64,000 nt of DNA from an uncultured Thomasclavelia sp. Its GTDB lineage: Bacteria; Bacillota_I; Bacilli_A; Erysipelotrichales; Coprobacillaceae. The DNA lies in NCBI RefSeq assembly GCF_944324745.1, contig NZ_CALUXO010000085.1:16190-80189 (forward strand), written 5' to 3'. Below the pieces are notes generated by a model. That model ran no database searches and had not been told where the DNA came from. It was given only the letters and a program-made list of their open reading frames with translations. This document shows, piece after piece, positions 16,688 through 25,961 of the stretch. The position numbers were made by a program, and so were the translations under genes. Positions within the stretch are counted from its first letter, which is position 1; each line of letters opens with the position of its first letter.

Positions 16688-16728
16688 CACAGTTTATTCA
16701 CATTAGTCACAATTGTGAATAAACTGTG
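16688..16728. repeat. Intergenic palindrome B between DUF89 and APH-like genes
   Basis: CACAGTTTATTCAC (16688-16701) pairs perfectly with GTGAATAAACTGTG (16715-16728) across a 13-nt loop. It shares TCACAATTGTGAAT with palindrome A. There is no T-run, so an operator or RNA-processing role is as likely as termination. Confidence 0.65.
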
Positions 16729-16744
16729 AATTAGGTGAATAAAA

Positions 16745-17533
16745 ATGGTAAAAAAGGAACAGATGTCTGGTGGTAATGTCCATCAGACATATAAATTAGA
16801 CGATAAAGTCTATCGTAATACTTCAGGAAATCCTAATATTCATCTTTTGCTACAACATTTGCAACATAAAAATTTTAGTTATACTCCAAAATTTTTTGGA
16901 GTAGTAAATAATCAGGAAGTATTATCTTATATTCCTGGTTATGTTCCAGGAGATAAATATCCATCATGTCCTAATTATATCTGGTCAACAGATAATCTGA
17001 TTGAAGCGGCTAAAATATTACGACAATTTCATGACTTGACAGTTGATTTTTTAAAGAATAATTTGAATTCTAATTGGGAATTGAATATTTTTTCTGAAGA
17101 TGAGCAACAAGTCATCTGTCATAATGATTTTGCACCATATAATTTTGTTTACATGGATACTAGAATAATCGGATTAATTGATTTTGATATGGTCAGTCCA
17201 GGACCTAGAATTTTTGATATAGCTTATGCTTTATATACAATTGTACCATTATCGAGTTTTCAATTTGATGATAGAGGTAACATCAGGAAATATCAATCAT
17301 TTGATGCTTTGATTAGAAGACAACGAATTTATTTATTTTTCGAAGCTTATCAGATGCCACGACCTGATAATTTAAAACAATGGATAATCAGGCGATTAAT
17401 TGTTTTATGTGATTATATTGATAAGCGAGCTAAATTAGGTAATAAAGCATTTGAAAAGATGAAAAAAGAAGGAACGATTGAATATTATCGTCAAGAAATA
17501 AATTTTATTGAACAGAATTTTGATGATTGGTAA
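16745..17533 (+). CDS. Aminoglycoside phosphotransferase/choline-kinase-fold protein
   Basis: This is a 262-aa member of the APH/ChoK kinase-like superfamily. The catalytic loop is VICHNDFAPYNFVY (His-x-Asp with Asn, about residues 120-133) and the metal-binding DFD is in GLIDFDMVSPGPRIFDIAYAL (about 141-160). The N-lobe is short and glycine-poor. The family phosphorylates small hydroxyl metabolites as well as antibiotics. Chromosomal context without mobile elements argues against calling it a resistance gene. Substrate unknown. Confidence 0.82.
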   Translation: MVKKEQMSGGNVHQTYKLDDKVYRNTSGNPNIHLLLQHLQHKNFSYTPKFFGVVNNQEVLSYIPGYVPGDKYPSCPNYIWSTDNLIEAAKILRQFHDLTVDFLKNNLNSNWELNIFSEDEQQVICHNDFAPYNFVYMDTRIIGLIDFDMVSPGPRIFDIAYALYTIVPLSSFQFDDRGNIRKYQSFDALIRRQRIYLFFEAYQMPRPDNLKQWIIRRLIVLCDYIDKRAKLGNKAFEKMKKEGTIEYYRQEINFIEQNFDDW

Positions 17534-17555
17534 AAGCATGTTTACATGCTTTTTA
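17532..17555 (+). terminator. Rho-independent terminator after the APH-like gene
   Basis: AAAAGCATG and CATGCTTTTT form a short GC-containing stem directly after the stop, followed by a T-rich tail. Confidence 0.8.
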
Positions 17556-17637
17556 TCTTTTTATTAAAATAACTTATTGTAATTATGATGATATCTATTA
17601 TAATTTAATTATTATTATGAAATTAGGATGATTTTAG

Positions 17638-20196
17638 ATGAAAAATATAGTTTTTGGAATATTAGCTCATGTTGATGCTGGAAAGACAACATTGACTGAA
17701 AGTCTGCTTTATTTAAGTGGGGCAATTAGAAAATATGGCCGTGTTGATCATGGAGATGCCTTTTTTGATTATGATTTACAAGAGCGAAACCGGGGAATTA
17801 CAATTTTTTCAAAGCAAGTCGTTTTTGATTATCAAGATTGTAAATATACTTTAATTGATACACCAGGTCATGTTGATTTTTCTTCCGAAATGGAAAGAAC
17901 TCTGCAAGTATTAGATTATGCTATTTTAGTCATTAGTGGTTTAGATGGGATTCAACCACACAGCGAAACTATTTGGAAGTTATTAGAATACTATCAAATA
18001 CCTACATTTATTTTCGTTAATAAAATGGATACAACGACTAAAACTAGAGAAGAACTGATAACCAGTTTTAAAGAAAATTTCAGTGATAACTGTTTTGATT
18101 TTGATTATCGTGATGCTAATTTTTATGAAAACATTGCTTTAAATGATGAAAAATTGCTAGATTATTATTTGGAAAATCAGATATTAAGTGATGAATTATT
18201 GAGTGAAGAAATTGCTCATCGTCAAATTTTTCCTGTGTACTTTGGATCAGCATTAAAAAATGAAGGAATTGAACACTTTTTTAATGAATTTACTCACTTT
18301 GTTCAAGAAAAAAAATATCCCGATGATTTTGGCGCTCGAGTTTTTAAAATTACTCATGATAAGCAAGGAAATCGTTTAACGCATTTAAAAGTTACTGGTG
18401 GCAAATTAAAAGTTAAAGAAAGTGTCAATGATGAAAAAATTGATCAAATTAGAATTTACTCAGGCGATAAGTATCAGATGGTTGATGAATTAACTGCTGG
18501 TAGTGTTGGAACGATAAAGGGTTTTAAGAATATTCAAGCTGGCGATGGATTGGGATTTGAAAAATCTGATGTACAACCAATCTTAGCATCATATATGGAT
18601 TATCAAATAATTCTACCTGATGATTGTGATCAACATCAGATGATCCAGAATTTAATGTCTTTAGCGCAAGAAGATCCCCAGTTACATTTATCATATGACG
18701 CTGCGTCTAAAGAGATTCATTTACAGTTAATGGGACCAATTCAAATTGAAATCTTACAGAATATTATATTTGAAAGATTTAAAACTAAAGTGACGATTGG
18801 ATTTGGGAAGATTTTATATAAAGAAACTATTGCAGCTCCAATTGAAGGAGTAGGCCATTATGAGCCATTGAGACATTATAGTGAAGTTCATTTATTACTA
18901 GAACCACTGCCGGCAGGAAGTGGCTTGCAGTTTGCACTTAATTGTCAAGAGGAAATGCTGCCATTAAATTATCAGCATTTAGTTTTAACTCATTTACAAG
19001 AAAAAGAGCATCTCGGTGTCTTAACTGGATCACCGATTACTGATATGAAGATTACCTTAATTGCCGGTCGAGCTCATCAAAAACATACCGAAGGTGGTGA
19101 TTTTCGTGAGGCTACTTATCGGGCAGTTCGTCATGGGCTTAAACGGGCACAATCAATTTTATTAGAACCATATTTTGATTTTACTTTAAAATTACCAGTT
19201 GAGTTTTTAAGTCGAGCTATCTATGATATTGAAGCCAAAAATGGGAAATTTTCAATTGATGATCAAAATGAAAAAACTGTAACGATAACTGGTCAGGCGC
19301 CTGTTAGAAAAATGCAGGATTATCAAAATGAAGTTATTAGTTATACTAAAGGTCAAGGTCAATTAATTTGTCATTTAGCAGGCTATCAACCTTGCTTAGA
19401 TCAAGATAAAATTGTCAGTGAGATAGGTTACGATAGCGAAAGTGATTTAAATAATCTTACTGGATCAATTTTTTGTAGTCACGGAGCTGGTTTTAATGTT
19501 AAATGGGATGAGGTAGCAAATTATATGCATATACCTTATCAAACTAAAATTAAAGAAAGTAATAATTATAAAAATGAACAAGTGCAATACCATGATGAAG
19601 ATGAGGAATTAGAGGCTATCTTTTTAAAAACCTATGGGGTTTCTAAGCGTAATCTCAATAATAATCAAAAACCTAAGCCATTAATAAAACAAACTACATA
19701 TATTCATAAACCCGAATGTATTTTAGTTGATGGTTATAATTTGATTTATACTTGGCCAGAGTTAAAAGAATTGGCACGAGATAATCTTGATGCTGCCCGG
19801 ATGCGGTTGATTGATTTGATGTGTAATTATCAGGGCTATAAAAAGTGTATTTTAATTTTGGTTTTTGATGCTTATAAAGTTAAAGGTAATTTAGGAACAT
19901 CAGAAAAATACCATAATATTTATCTTGTTTACACCAAAGAAGCCCAAACTGCAGATATGTATATTGAACGAACAACTCATGAATTAGCTAGTAAATATGA
20001 TATTACAGTTGTAACTTCTGATGCGCTTGAACAATTGATCGTTTTAGGGCAAGGTGGAAAGCGGATTTCTTCAAGAGAACTTTATCTAGAGGCCACTCGT
20101 TTAGATCAAGAAAAATTAACAGAATATCAGCAACGACAACCTCAAGGACATAATTATTTGTTGGCTGATTTAAAAGATTTTAATTCAAAGGAGTGA
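17638..20196 (+). CDS. TetM/EF-G-like ribosomal GTPase fused to a C-terminal Rae1/YacP NYN nuclease domain
   Basis: The N-terminal ~640 residues form a ribosomal-protection-type translational GTPase: G1 AHVDAGKTT (10-18), G3 DTPGH (74-78), G4 NKMD (128-131), and late domains with FLSRAIYDIEAKNG and GQAPVRKMQDYQNEV, which match the TetM family. After a charged linker (about 645-690) residues 693-852 form a NYN/PIN-like domain: CILVDGYNLIYTWPELKEL with catalytic-type D698, LVFDAYKVKGN, AQTADMYIE and VVTSDALEQLI. These are the signatures of YacP/Rae1, the A-site mRNA endonuclease of B. subtilis. The frame is continuous with no stop between the halves. The fusion suggests a factor that binds the ribosome and cuts mRNA; tetracycline protection is possible but not shown. 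Confidence 0.88.
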   Translation: MKNIVFGILAHVDAGKTTLTESLLYLSGAIRKYGRVDHGDAFFDYDLQERNRGITIFSKQVVFDYQDCKYTLIDTPGHVDFSSEMERTLQVLDYAILVISGLDGIQPHSETIWKLLEYYQIPTFIFVNKMDTTTKTREELITSFKENFSDNCFDFDYRDANFYENIALNDEKLLDYYLENQILSDELLSEEIAHRQIFPVYFGSALKNEGIEHFFNEFTHFVQEKKYPDDFGARVFKITHDKQGNRLTHLKVTGGKLKVKESVNDEKIDQIRIYSGDKYQMVDELTAGSVGTIKGFKNIQAGDGLGFEKSDVQPILASYMDYQIILPDDCDQHQMIQNLMSLAQEDPQLHLSYDAASKEIHLQLMGPIQIEILQNIIFERFKTKVTIGFGKILYKETIAAPIEGVGHYEPLRHYSEVHLLLEPLPAGSGLQFALNCQEEMLPLNYQHLVLTHLQEKEHLGVLTGSPITDMKITLIAGRAHQKHTEGGDFREATYRAVRHGLKRAQSILLEPYFDFTLKLPVEFLSRAIYDIEAKNGKFSIDDQNEKTVTITGQAPVRKMQDYQNEVISYTKGQGQLICHLAGYQPCLDQDKIVSEIGYDSESDLNNLTGSIFCSHGAGFNVKWDEVANYMHIPYQTKIKESNNYKNEQVQYHDEDEELEAIFLKTYGVSKRNLNNNQKPKPLIKQTTYIHKPECILVDGYNLIYTWPELKELARDNLDAARMRLIDLMCNYQGYKKCILILVFDAYKVKGNLGTSEKYHNIYLVYTKEAQTADMYIERTTHELASKYDITVVTSDALEQLIVLGQGGKRISSRELYLEATRLDQEKLTEYQQRQPQGHNYLLADLKDFNSKE

Positions 20197-20204
20197 TTTT
20201 AGCA

Positions 20205-20585
20205 GTGTCATATAAATATAATTTAAATTATATCGGTGGTATTGAAGCATATCGTAAAAGAGCAATGTATACATTAAATATCAAAGATGATAGTTTTTCG
20301 GTAGATGGGCTTTTTAAAAGTCAACATTTTTCCTATGACGATATAGTTGATATTAAATATGGAGAAATTGATTTATTAAAAGAAAATACTGAAATTGTTA
20401 GATTGATGTTATTTGATCAAGTTTCATTATTAAATTGGAAAAATAACAAACGGATTAATTATTGTTTAGTTATTGTTTTAAAAGATCAGACTATTTTATT
20501 TGCTGAAGAATATGAAGTATCTATAGCTAAAGCGTATCAAAGACTATTAGATTCAGTTAATAAAACAAGAAAAGTGAGATCTTAG
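20205..20585 (+). CDS. Small uncharacterised protein, possible PH-like beta fold
   Basis: I chose the GTG at 20205 because AAAGGAG (20187-20193) lies 11 nt before it; a GTG at 20193 would overlap that SD. The product is about 126 aa, beta-rich and without TM segments (FSVDGLFKSQHFSYDDIVDIKYGEI, then INYCLVIVLKDQTILFAEEYEV in pattern), a layout seen in bacterial PH-like domains. This is a weak structural guess. It is cotranscribed with the TetM-NYN fusion. Confidence 0.65.
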   Translation: MSYKYNLNYIGGIEAYRKRAMYTLNIKDDSFSVDGLFKSQHFSYDDIVDIKYGEIDLLKENTEIVRLMLFDQVSLLNWKNNKRINYCLVIVLKDQTILFAEEYEVSIAKAYQRLLDSVNKTRKVRS

Positions 20586-20608
20586 CTTAGGCTAATTTCT
20601 CACTTTTT
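20571..20608. terminator. Bidirectional terminator between convergent genes
   Basis: AAAGTGAGA (20571-20579) and TCTCACTTT (20598-20606) with flanking A and T tracts. It overlaps the ends of the small + gene and the minus-strand P-type ATPase. Confidence 0.8.
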
Positions 20609-22928
20609 CATCTTCATTTTTTTGATCAAGATAACGACCAACCTTTTTAGTAATCAAGACTAAAATTGGAATACAAATAATTATAGTTATTAAAATTATG
20701 ATAATTAATTTAGTGTTTAAAGGATGCATTTCCAATAATGGCCAGAAAATTGGTGTAGATAAAATAAATCCAATAATATCAATAACCAGAACAACTCCAC
20801 GATACCAGTTTAATGGTTTGTAGATCCGATAAATCATATGAATAGAAATAAACGCTGTAGTAAAATACAATATCGTAAATGTTTCTGGTAAAGAAATATT
20901 AAGTACACTATCTAATAGACGAATTGTAGCTACTGATAAAACAATAACAAGGGCATTTGGTAAAGAAAAGCGCATAGCATGATTGCCAATTGATTCTTTA
21001 GGTTTTTCAATATTTCGTTCAAATAAAATCATAAAAGAAGGGAAACCTTCGATAAACATATCCAACAATGTCATTTGGAATGGAATAAATGGATATGGTA
21101 TATTTAATAAAATCGATAATATTGATAATAAAATAGTGTAAATTGTTTTAAGATAATACATTGAAGCCGAACGGGTAACGTTATTAATTACTAAGCGTCC
21201 TTCTCTAACTACTTCAACTAAAGTATCAAGTTTACCATCAATGATAACAAATTGTGAAATCTGTCTGGCAATATCCGAACCATTTCCCATCGCAATTGAT
21301 ACATCGGCATCTTTTAACGCCAGTACATCATTAACACCATCGCCAGTCATCGCTACTTTAAGCTGATGCTTTTGTAAAGTTAAAATCATTTGATGCTTTT
21401 GAAACGGACTAGCTCTACCAATAACATTATAATTTAAAATGGCATCTTCTAATTCCTCATCAGTTGTTAAAGTTGAAGCATCAATATAATTTTGAGCATT
21501 AGCAACACCAGCCTGCATTGCAATGGCACTAACTGTCGCTGGATTATCGCCAGAGATAACTTTAACAGTAACTTCGTTATCGCTAAAAAATTTTAAAGCT
21601 GAGTGAGCATCTTTGCGAATTGGATCTCTAATAACGATTAGTCCAAGTGGAATTGTTTCATTTAATGTATCAGCAATAGTGCTTAGATCTGGATGATGAC
21701 CAACTAGTAAGATTCTAGCACCGCTTTCTTGCATTTTGACAATTTCAGCATCTAATTGCAAAGTAGGCTTAATAATTTCTGGAGCACCGACAATAACAGT
21801 TCCAATTTCCTCTAAAGTTGCTGCAGACCATTTTCTAGCTGATGAAAAGGCAATTCGATCTAGCGTTTGATACTTACATTCACCTGTAAAATATTTTTTG
21901 AGAGTTTTAAAGGTTACATTGTTGTCCAGTGAGCCAGCAACAAATGAGCTCATGACTTGATGAAAATCAAGCTTTAAGGGATTGTCTAATTCAATTACTT
22001 GTTCAATCTCCATTTTCCCTTCCGTTAATGTTCCAGTTTTATCCAGACATAAAACATCAATTCGCGAAAGCGTTTCGATGCTAAACATTTCTTGTACTAA
22101 TGTATTTGATTTTCCTAATTTAACCACACTGGCCGCTAAGGAAACACTCGTAAGCAAAACTAATCCTTTAGGAAGCATTCCTAAAAGGGCTGTGGCTGTA
22201 TTAACAATAGTACTGGTAATATCCTGATTTCGAATTACATAGGCTTGATAGAGCATTAAAATACTTAGTGGCAAAACTAAGTAACTAGTATATCTAGTTA
22301 CTTTATTAAATGTATTTAATAGAACTGAATCAACAGGTTTTCTAGTTCGAGCCTGATCAGTTATCTTATTGGCATAATTATCTTTACCAACATGTTCTAC
22401 TTGACAATAACAGGCTCCACTTAAAATAAAACTTCCAGATAACAAGTGATCACCAGGTTGTTTATAAATTGGATCAGCTTCACCAGTTAATAAAGATTCA
22501 TCAACTTCAACACAATCTTCAATAATAATTGAATCCGCACTAATTTGATTTCCCGTTTCAAAACGGACAATATCATCAAGAACCAATTCTTCATTATCAA
22601 GCATTATCTCTTGACTATCACGAATAGCTTTGGTTTTAGGGGAGACAATTAAATTTAACTTGGCAACCATGTTTTTCGATCTTATTTCTTGTCGTGCACG
22701 AATAAACGTATTAGATACAACTACTACAACAAAAAACAAACTTGAATATGCTTTAACAGCAATTAAAGCAACTGCAATAACAAAATTATATGCATTGAAT
22801 AAATTAAAAACATGACCGATAATAATTTGAAAATTACTTTTTACTTTAGGTTTAATCGCAGTATTTACTTTTCCCTCAGCAATTCTTTGTTGCACTTGTT
22901 GTGCATTCAAACCGTTTATTTTTTTCAT
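20592..22928 (-). CDS. CtpE-like cation P-type ATPase, variant with PKGL in TM4
   Basis: This is a 778-aa membrane pump of the E1-E2 family. The actuator has LTGEADP, the phosphorylation site is D296 in CLDKTGTLTEG, and the hinge is MTGDGVNDVLALKDADVSIAM. Hydrophobic helices flank these as usual, with a C-terminal group of about six. The family (CtpE/CaxP-like) is associated with calcium transport. The TM4 ion-site motif PEGL reads P253-K254-G255-L256, replacing the acidic ligand with Lys, while the paralogue at 27404-29773 keeps PEGL. Transported ion is therefore uncertain. The start follows GAGGTAAC. Confidence 0.88.
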   Translation of the reverse strand: MKKINGLNAQQVQQRIAEGKVNTAIKPKVKSNFQIIIGHVFNLFNAYNFVIAVALIAVKAYSSLFFVVVVVSNTFIRARQEIRSKNMVAKLNLIVSPKTKAIRDSQEIMLDNEELVLDDIVRFETGNQISADSIIIEDCVEVDESLLTGEADPIYKQPGDHLLSGSFILSGACYCQVEHVGKDNYANKITDQARTRKPVDSVLLNTFNKVTRYTSYLVLPLSILMLYQAYVIRNQDITSTIVNTATALLGMLPKGLVLLTSVSLAASVVKLGKSNTLVQEMFSIETLSRIDVLCLDKTGTLTEGKMEIEQVIELDNPLKLDFHQVMSSFVAGSLDNNVTFKTLKKYFTGECKYQTLDRIAFSSARKWSAATLEEIGTVIVGAPEIIKPTLQLDAEIVKMQESGARILLVGHHPDLSTIADTLNETIPLGLIVIRDPIRKDAHSALKFFSDNEVTVKVISGDNPATVSAIAMQAGVANAQNYIDASTLTTDEELEDAILNYNVIGRASPFQKHQMILTLQKHQLKVAMTGDGVNDVLALKDADVSIAMGNGSDIARQISQFVIIDGKLDTLVEVVREGRLVINNVTRSASMYYLKTIYTILLSILSILLNIPYPFIPFQMTLLDMFIEGFPSFMILFERNIEKPKESIGNHAMRFSLPNALVIVLSVATIRLLDSVLNISLPETFTILYFTTAFISIHMIYRIYKPLNWYRGVVLVIDIIGFILSTPIFWPLLEMHPLNTKLIIIILITIIICIPILVLITKKVGRYLDQKNEDEKVRN

Positions 22929-23181
22929 AAGTTACCTCATAATCAATTTATTTTAATTTATTATAACAATTTTTAACATACTATATCATACCATTGAAAT
23001 ATTAATATGTTATCATAATAAATCTAAATAAAAACAAAATATTTCTTAAAGCATTTTTAGCCTTAATAACTAATAATATACCTTATCACCTATTTAAATG
23101 CAAGTAATCATAGATAAATATCTAAAGTTATACATCTTTGTAACTTACTATGGTATACTTTTTTTGGTAGGGGGAATTAAT

Positions 23182-24375
23182 ATGCCTAATGTTTATGACT
23201 ATTTAAAATGGCGTGGAGATTTATCTTTTCAAGTAGATCCCTTTAATGAAATTGATGCTTTGATTTTATCAGAAATTGCTTATGTTGAATTTAATCAAGT
23301 TTTATCTTCAAATAATTTGATTACGCTAAAAGATGTGGCTGAGTCTTTTCTATCAAATAGTGATGAACAACGTTTTTCATTTATTAAAGACTCACTTATT
23401 TTATTAAAAGAATGTGCTAAATATTCCCGGTTTAGTAAGATAAAATTAGCTAATTATGTTAATGAACTAGATTATCAAAATGACAAGCAGTTTGCAGCAA
23501 TAACATTTTATTTAAATGATCACGATCAATTTGTTGCCTTTCGTGGAACTGATGATACTATTCTTGGATGGAAAGAGGATTTTCAAATGACATATCTCTA
23601 TCCAGTCGAATCACAAATTAGAGCAACAAACTATTTAAAAGATATTCTTGAAAGTAACAAATTGTCTAAACTAGGATCATCTTTAAAAGTGGCTGACATT
23701 AAAAAATATCCTGAAATAATTTTAAGATGGATCAAAAATATTATTACTAAATCTCATGTTTATGTTGGAGGTCATTCCAAAGGTGGTAATTTAGCTGTTT
23801 ATGCTGTTAGTAATCTAAGTAATCAATTAACTAAAAAAATTACTACTGTTTATAATTTTGACGGTCCTGGATTTAATCAGACAATGATTAAACAAACTAA
23901 TTATCAATCAGTAACTCATAAAATAAGAAAGTATATACCTGAAAATTCAGTATTTGGTATCATGCTTGAAAGCTTAGAACCAATTACTATTGTTAAAAGT
24001 GATGCCCGGGGTATCATGCAACATAGCGGGCTTACATGGCAAATTATTGGAACAAAATTTGAGGTATTAGATAGTATGAGTTTCGATAGTAAAGTTTTAA
24101 GTGCAGCGTTTGATAGCTGGTTAGATAAAGTTGATTTAAAAACACGAGAAAATGCCATTAAAACAATTTTTACGACTTTAGATTCTTTAGGAATAAAAAC
24201 AATAGATGATCTTACTAAAATATCATTTAGTGATTTATTTTCATTAATTAAACAACTTACTAACTTAGATGATGAAAGTCGTAATGCTGTAATCTTTTTT
24301 TTTAAAACATTAATAACTGAAAGTACCAACTTTTATAAATTATATCATCTTCATAATCCTGAAGATAATTCATAG
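23182..24375 (+). CDS. Mbeg1-like / DUF2974 alpha-beta hydrolase
   Basis: This is a 397-aa protein. The start is the ATG at 23182 (MPNVYDYLKWRGDLSF), 7 nt after AGGGGG; upstream codons are unlikely. An oxyanion-type QFVAFRGTDDT segment is followed by the nucleophile elbow VGGHSKGGNLAVYAVSN (Ser about residue 197), then YNFDGPGFN. The helical C-terminus is variable. The family is lipase-like and of unknown substrate. No secretion signal is seen. Confidence 0.85.
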   Translation: MPNVYDYLKWRGDLSFQVDPFNEIDALILSEIAYVEFNQVLSSNNLITLKDVAESFLSNSDEQRFSFIKDSLILLKECAKYSRFSKIKLANYVNELDYQNDKQFAAITFYLNDHDQFVAFRGTDDTILGWKEDFQMTYLYPVESQIRATNYLKDILESNKLSKLGSSLKVADIKKYPEIILRWIKNIITKSHVYVGGHSKGGNLAVYAVSNLSNQLTKKITTVYNFDGPGFNQTMIKQTNYQSVTHKIRKYIPENSVFGIMLESLEPITIVKSDARGIMQHSGLTWQIIGTKFEVLDSMSFDSKVLSAAFDSWLDKVDLKTRENAIKTIFTTLDSLGIKTIDDLTKISFSDLFSLIKQLTNLDDESRNAVIFFFKTLITESTNFYKLYHLHNPEDNS

Positions 24376-24429
24376 AATGTTAATATTTTATTATTATACT
24401 ATAGCTTATAGTTTGAAAAGAGGGTTAAA

Positions 24430-24834
24430 ATGAGAAAAATACAAGATGCTTTATATCGGTTTATGGCTGGGCGTTATGGTTCCGATCAATTAAATATGTT
24501 TATCTTGATTGTTGCGATTATTTTAATATTCATTAATATCTTTTTAGTTAATAGTCAAATTATTGCCTGGCTAGTTTGGGTATTATTAATATTTGAAATT
24601 TTTAGAACTTATTCAAGAAATATTTATCAACGTCGCAAGGAAAATGAAAAGTTTTTGGCAATAACTAGTCCAATAAAAAAACGCTATTTAATTTTGAAAA
24701 ATAATCATCATGATAAACAACACAAATATTTTCTTTGTCCTAATTGCAAGCAGATGGTTAGGGTACCTAGAGGTCGTGGTAAAATTACAATTACGTGTCC
24801 TAAATGCTCACAAAAATTTGATAAAAAATGTTAA
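24430..24834 (+). CDS. Small membrane protein with C-terminal zinc ribbon
   Basis: This is a 134-aa protein. The N-terminus has RFMAGRYGSDQLN, then a long hydrophobic region (about residues 23-60, two TM helices), a basic stretch and a C-terminal zinc ribbon with paired CPNC and CPKC (about 101-127). Such proteins are common in Bacillota; function unknown. The RBS GAGGG is correctly placed. Confidence 0.8.
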   Translation: MRKIQDALYRFMAGRYGSDQLNMFILIVAIILIFINIFLVNSQIIAWLVWVLLIFEIFRTYSRNIYQRRKENEKFLAITSPIKKRYLILKNNHHDKQHKYFLCPNCKQMVRVPRGRGKITITCPKCSQKFDKKC

Positions 24835-24837
24835 AAA

Positions 24838-24861
24838 ATGATGCCAGGGCATCATTTTTTT
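24838..24861. terminator. Bidirectional terminator
   Basis: TGATGC/GCATCA stem around 24839-24854, bordered by A6 on the left and T6-7 on the right, between convergent genes. It overlaps the end of the fRMsr gene. Confidence 0.8.
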
Positions 24862-25307
24862 AGTCTTTTTAGATGTTTAATAATTATATCAGTTAATTTT
24901 CCTAGTAATTTTTCATCAGCTTCATCAAAACGATCTAAACTAGTAGAATCGATATCAAGTACTCCAAATAACTGATTATCAATGATCATTGGTAAAACAA
25001 TCTCACTATTACTAGCACTATCGCAAGCAATATGACCAGGGAATTCATGAACATTACTTACACGATAAACTTTTTGATTAGTAGCACAAGCACCACAAAC
25101 CCCACGATCATAAGGAATAATCGTACATGCAGTTTTACCTTGAAACGGTCCTAAGATTAGATGATCATCTTGGTTTAGATAAAATCCAGCCCATGAAATA
25201 TCATCAAATGTTTCAAAGATAAAAGCTGCTGCGTTTGATAAAAGAGAAATTTCATATTTAATATCTTCTAATAAACTATCTAATTGTTGTTCTATCATTT
25301 TCATCAC
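24852..25307 (-). CDS. msrC: Free methionine-(R)-sulfoxide reductase (GAF domain)
   Basis: This is a 151-aa GAF-fold enzyme that reduces free Met-R-sulfoxide using thioredoxin. The family signature is present: SWAGFYL, LGPFQGKTACTIIP, GVCGACATNQKVYRV and HIACDSASNSEIVLP, supplying the catalytic and resolving cysteines, then FGVLDIDS. Full length. Monocistronic, with the terminator shared with the gene opposite. Confidence 0.92.
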   Translation of the reverse strand: MMKMIEQQLDSLLEDIKYEISLLSNAAAFIFETFDDISWAGFYLNQDDHLILGPFQGKTACTIIPYDRGVCGACATNQKVYRVSNVHEFPGHIACDSASNSEIVLPMIIDNQLFGVLDIDSTSLDRFDEADEKLLGKLTDIIIKHLKRLKK

Positions 25308-25397
25308 CGTCTTTATTATACATTATTTTACCTATTTAAGGTTAAAAAATTAAGAATTGGTTAAAATAATAATAGATTGATAAAAAGGAGATTTTCA

Positions 25398-25910
25398 ATG
25401 AAACAATTTATTAAACTATTATTTACATTAACTTTGATTTCAACTTTAAGCTTTGGTTTAAGTGGTTGTACAAGTAATAATACAGATGATAATAACACTG
25501 ATGATCAAGAAAATAGTTCAATGGAAACAACTGACGATTTAAGTACTGTTGATGATAGAATTGACCAACAGTTTAACAATGATTATACTGTTAGCCAAGA
25601 AGATGTTAGTGAAGCAATCAGTTATATTAATGAAAATATTGATAATGTAAAAGATAAAGACACTGCAATCAATATTTACGAACGAGCTAGCTTTTTACAG
25701 CGAGCTGCTGAAACTGGAAATGTTGATGATTCTAACCGAATCAAAGAGCTGGCAACTACAACAAAAGAGTATGCTGCAAATATTTATCGAGCAAATGATG
25801 ATGAAGTTGACAATATTATTGATGAAAGCAAAGCAAAATTTGATGAGTTTAAAAATGATTTCAAAGATGGAATTGATTCATTTGTAGATGATTTTATGAA
25901 ATTCTTTTAA
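25398..25910 (+). CDS. Acidic lipoprotein of unknown function
   Basis: This is a 170-aa protein. The ATG at 25398 follows AAAGGAG. Residues 1-23 are a lipoprotein signal peptide with lipobox LSGC (C24). The next 25 residues are Asn/Asp/Thr-rich and disordered (NNTDDNNTDDQENSS). The remainder is charged and helical (NIYERASFLQRAAETGN). It should be anchored to the outer face of the membrane. No family recognised. Confidence 0.8.
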   Translation: MKQFIKLLFTLTLISTLSFGLSGCTSNNTDDNNTDDQENSSMETTDDLSTVDDRIDQQFNNDYTVSQEDVSEAISYINENIDNVKDKDTAINIYERASFLQRAAETGNVDDSNRIKELATTTKEYAANIYRANDDEVDNIIDESKAKFDEFKNDFKDGIDSFVDDFMKFF

Positions 25911-25920
25911 ATAAAGTAGT

Positions 25921-25945
25921 AAAAGGGTAGAAAAACTACCCTTTT
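25921..25945. terminator. Bidirectional terminator
   Basis: AAAAGGGTAG (25921-25930), 5-nt loop, CTACCCTTTT (25936-25945), between the lipoprotein gene and the convergent M20 gene. Confidence 0.85.
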
Positions 25946-25961
25946 AGTATATTGCAAAAAA

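Noticed and set aside
16745..17533. Aminoglycoside resistance kinase
   Set aside because: Only the broad APH fold motifs are present; no similarity to a named resistance enzyme that I can recall and no mobile context.
17638..19570. Acquired tetracycline-resistance gene on a mobile element
   Set aside because: No transposase, integrase or conjugation genes, base composition like its neighbours, and a fused NYN domain; more likely a resident chromosomal factor.
23916..24329. 137-aa minus-strand frame inside the Mbeg1-like gene
   Set aside because: Antisense shadow of a clear alpha-beta hydrolase coding region.
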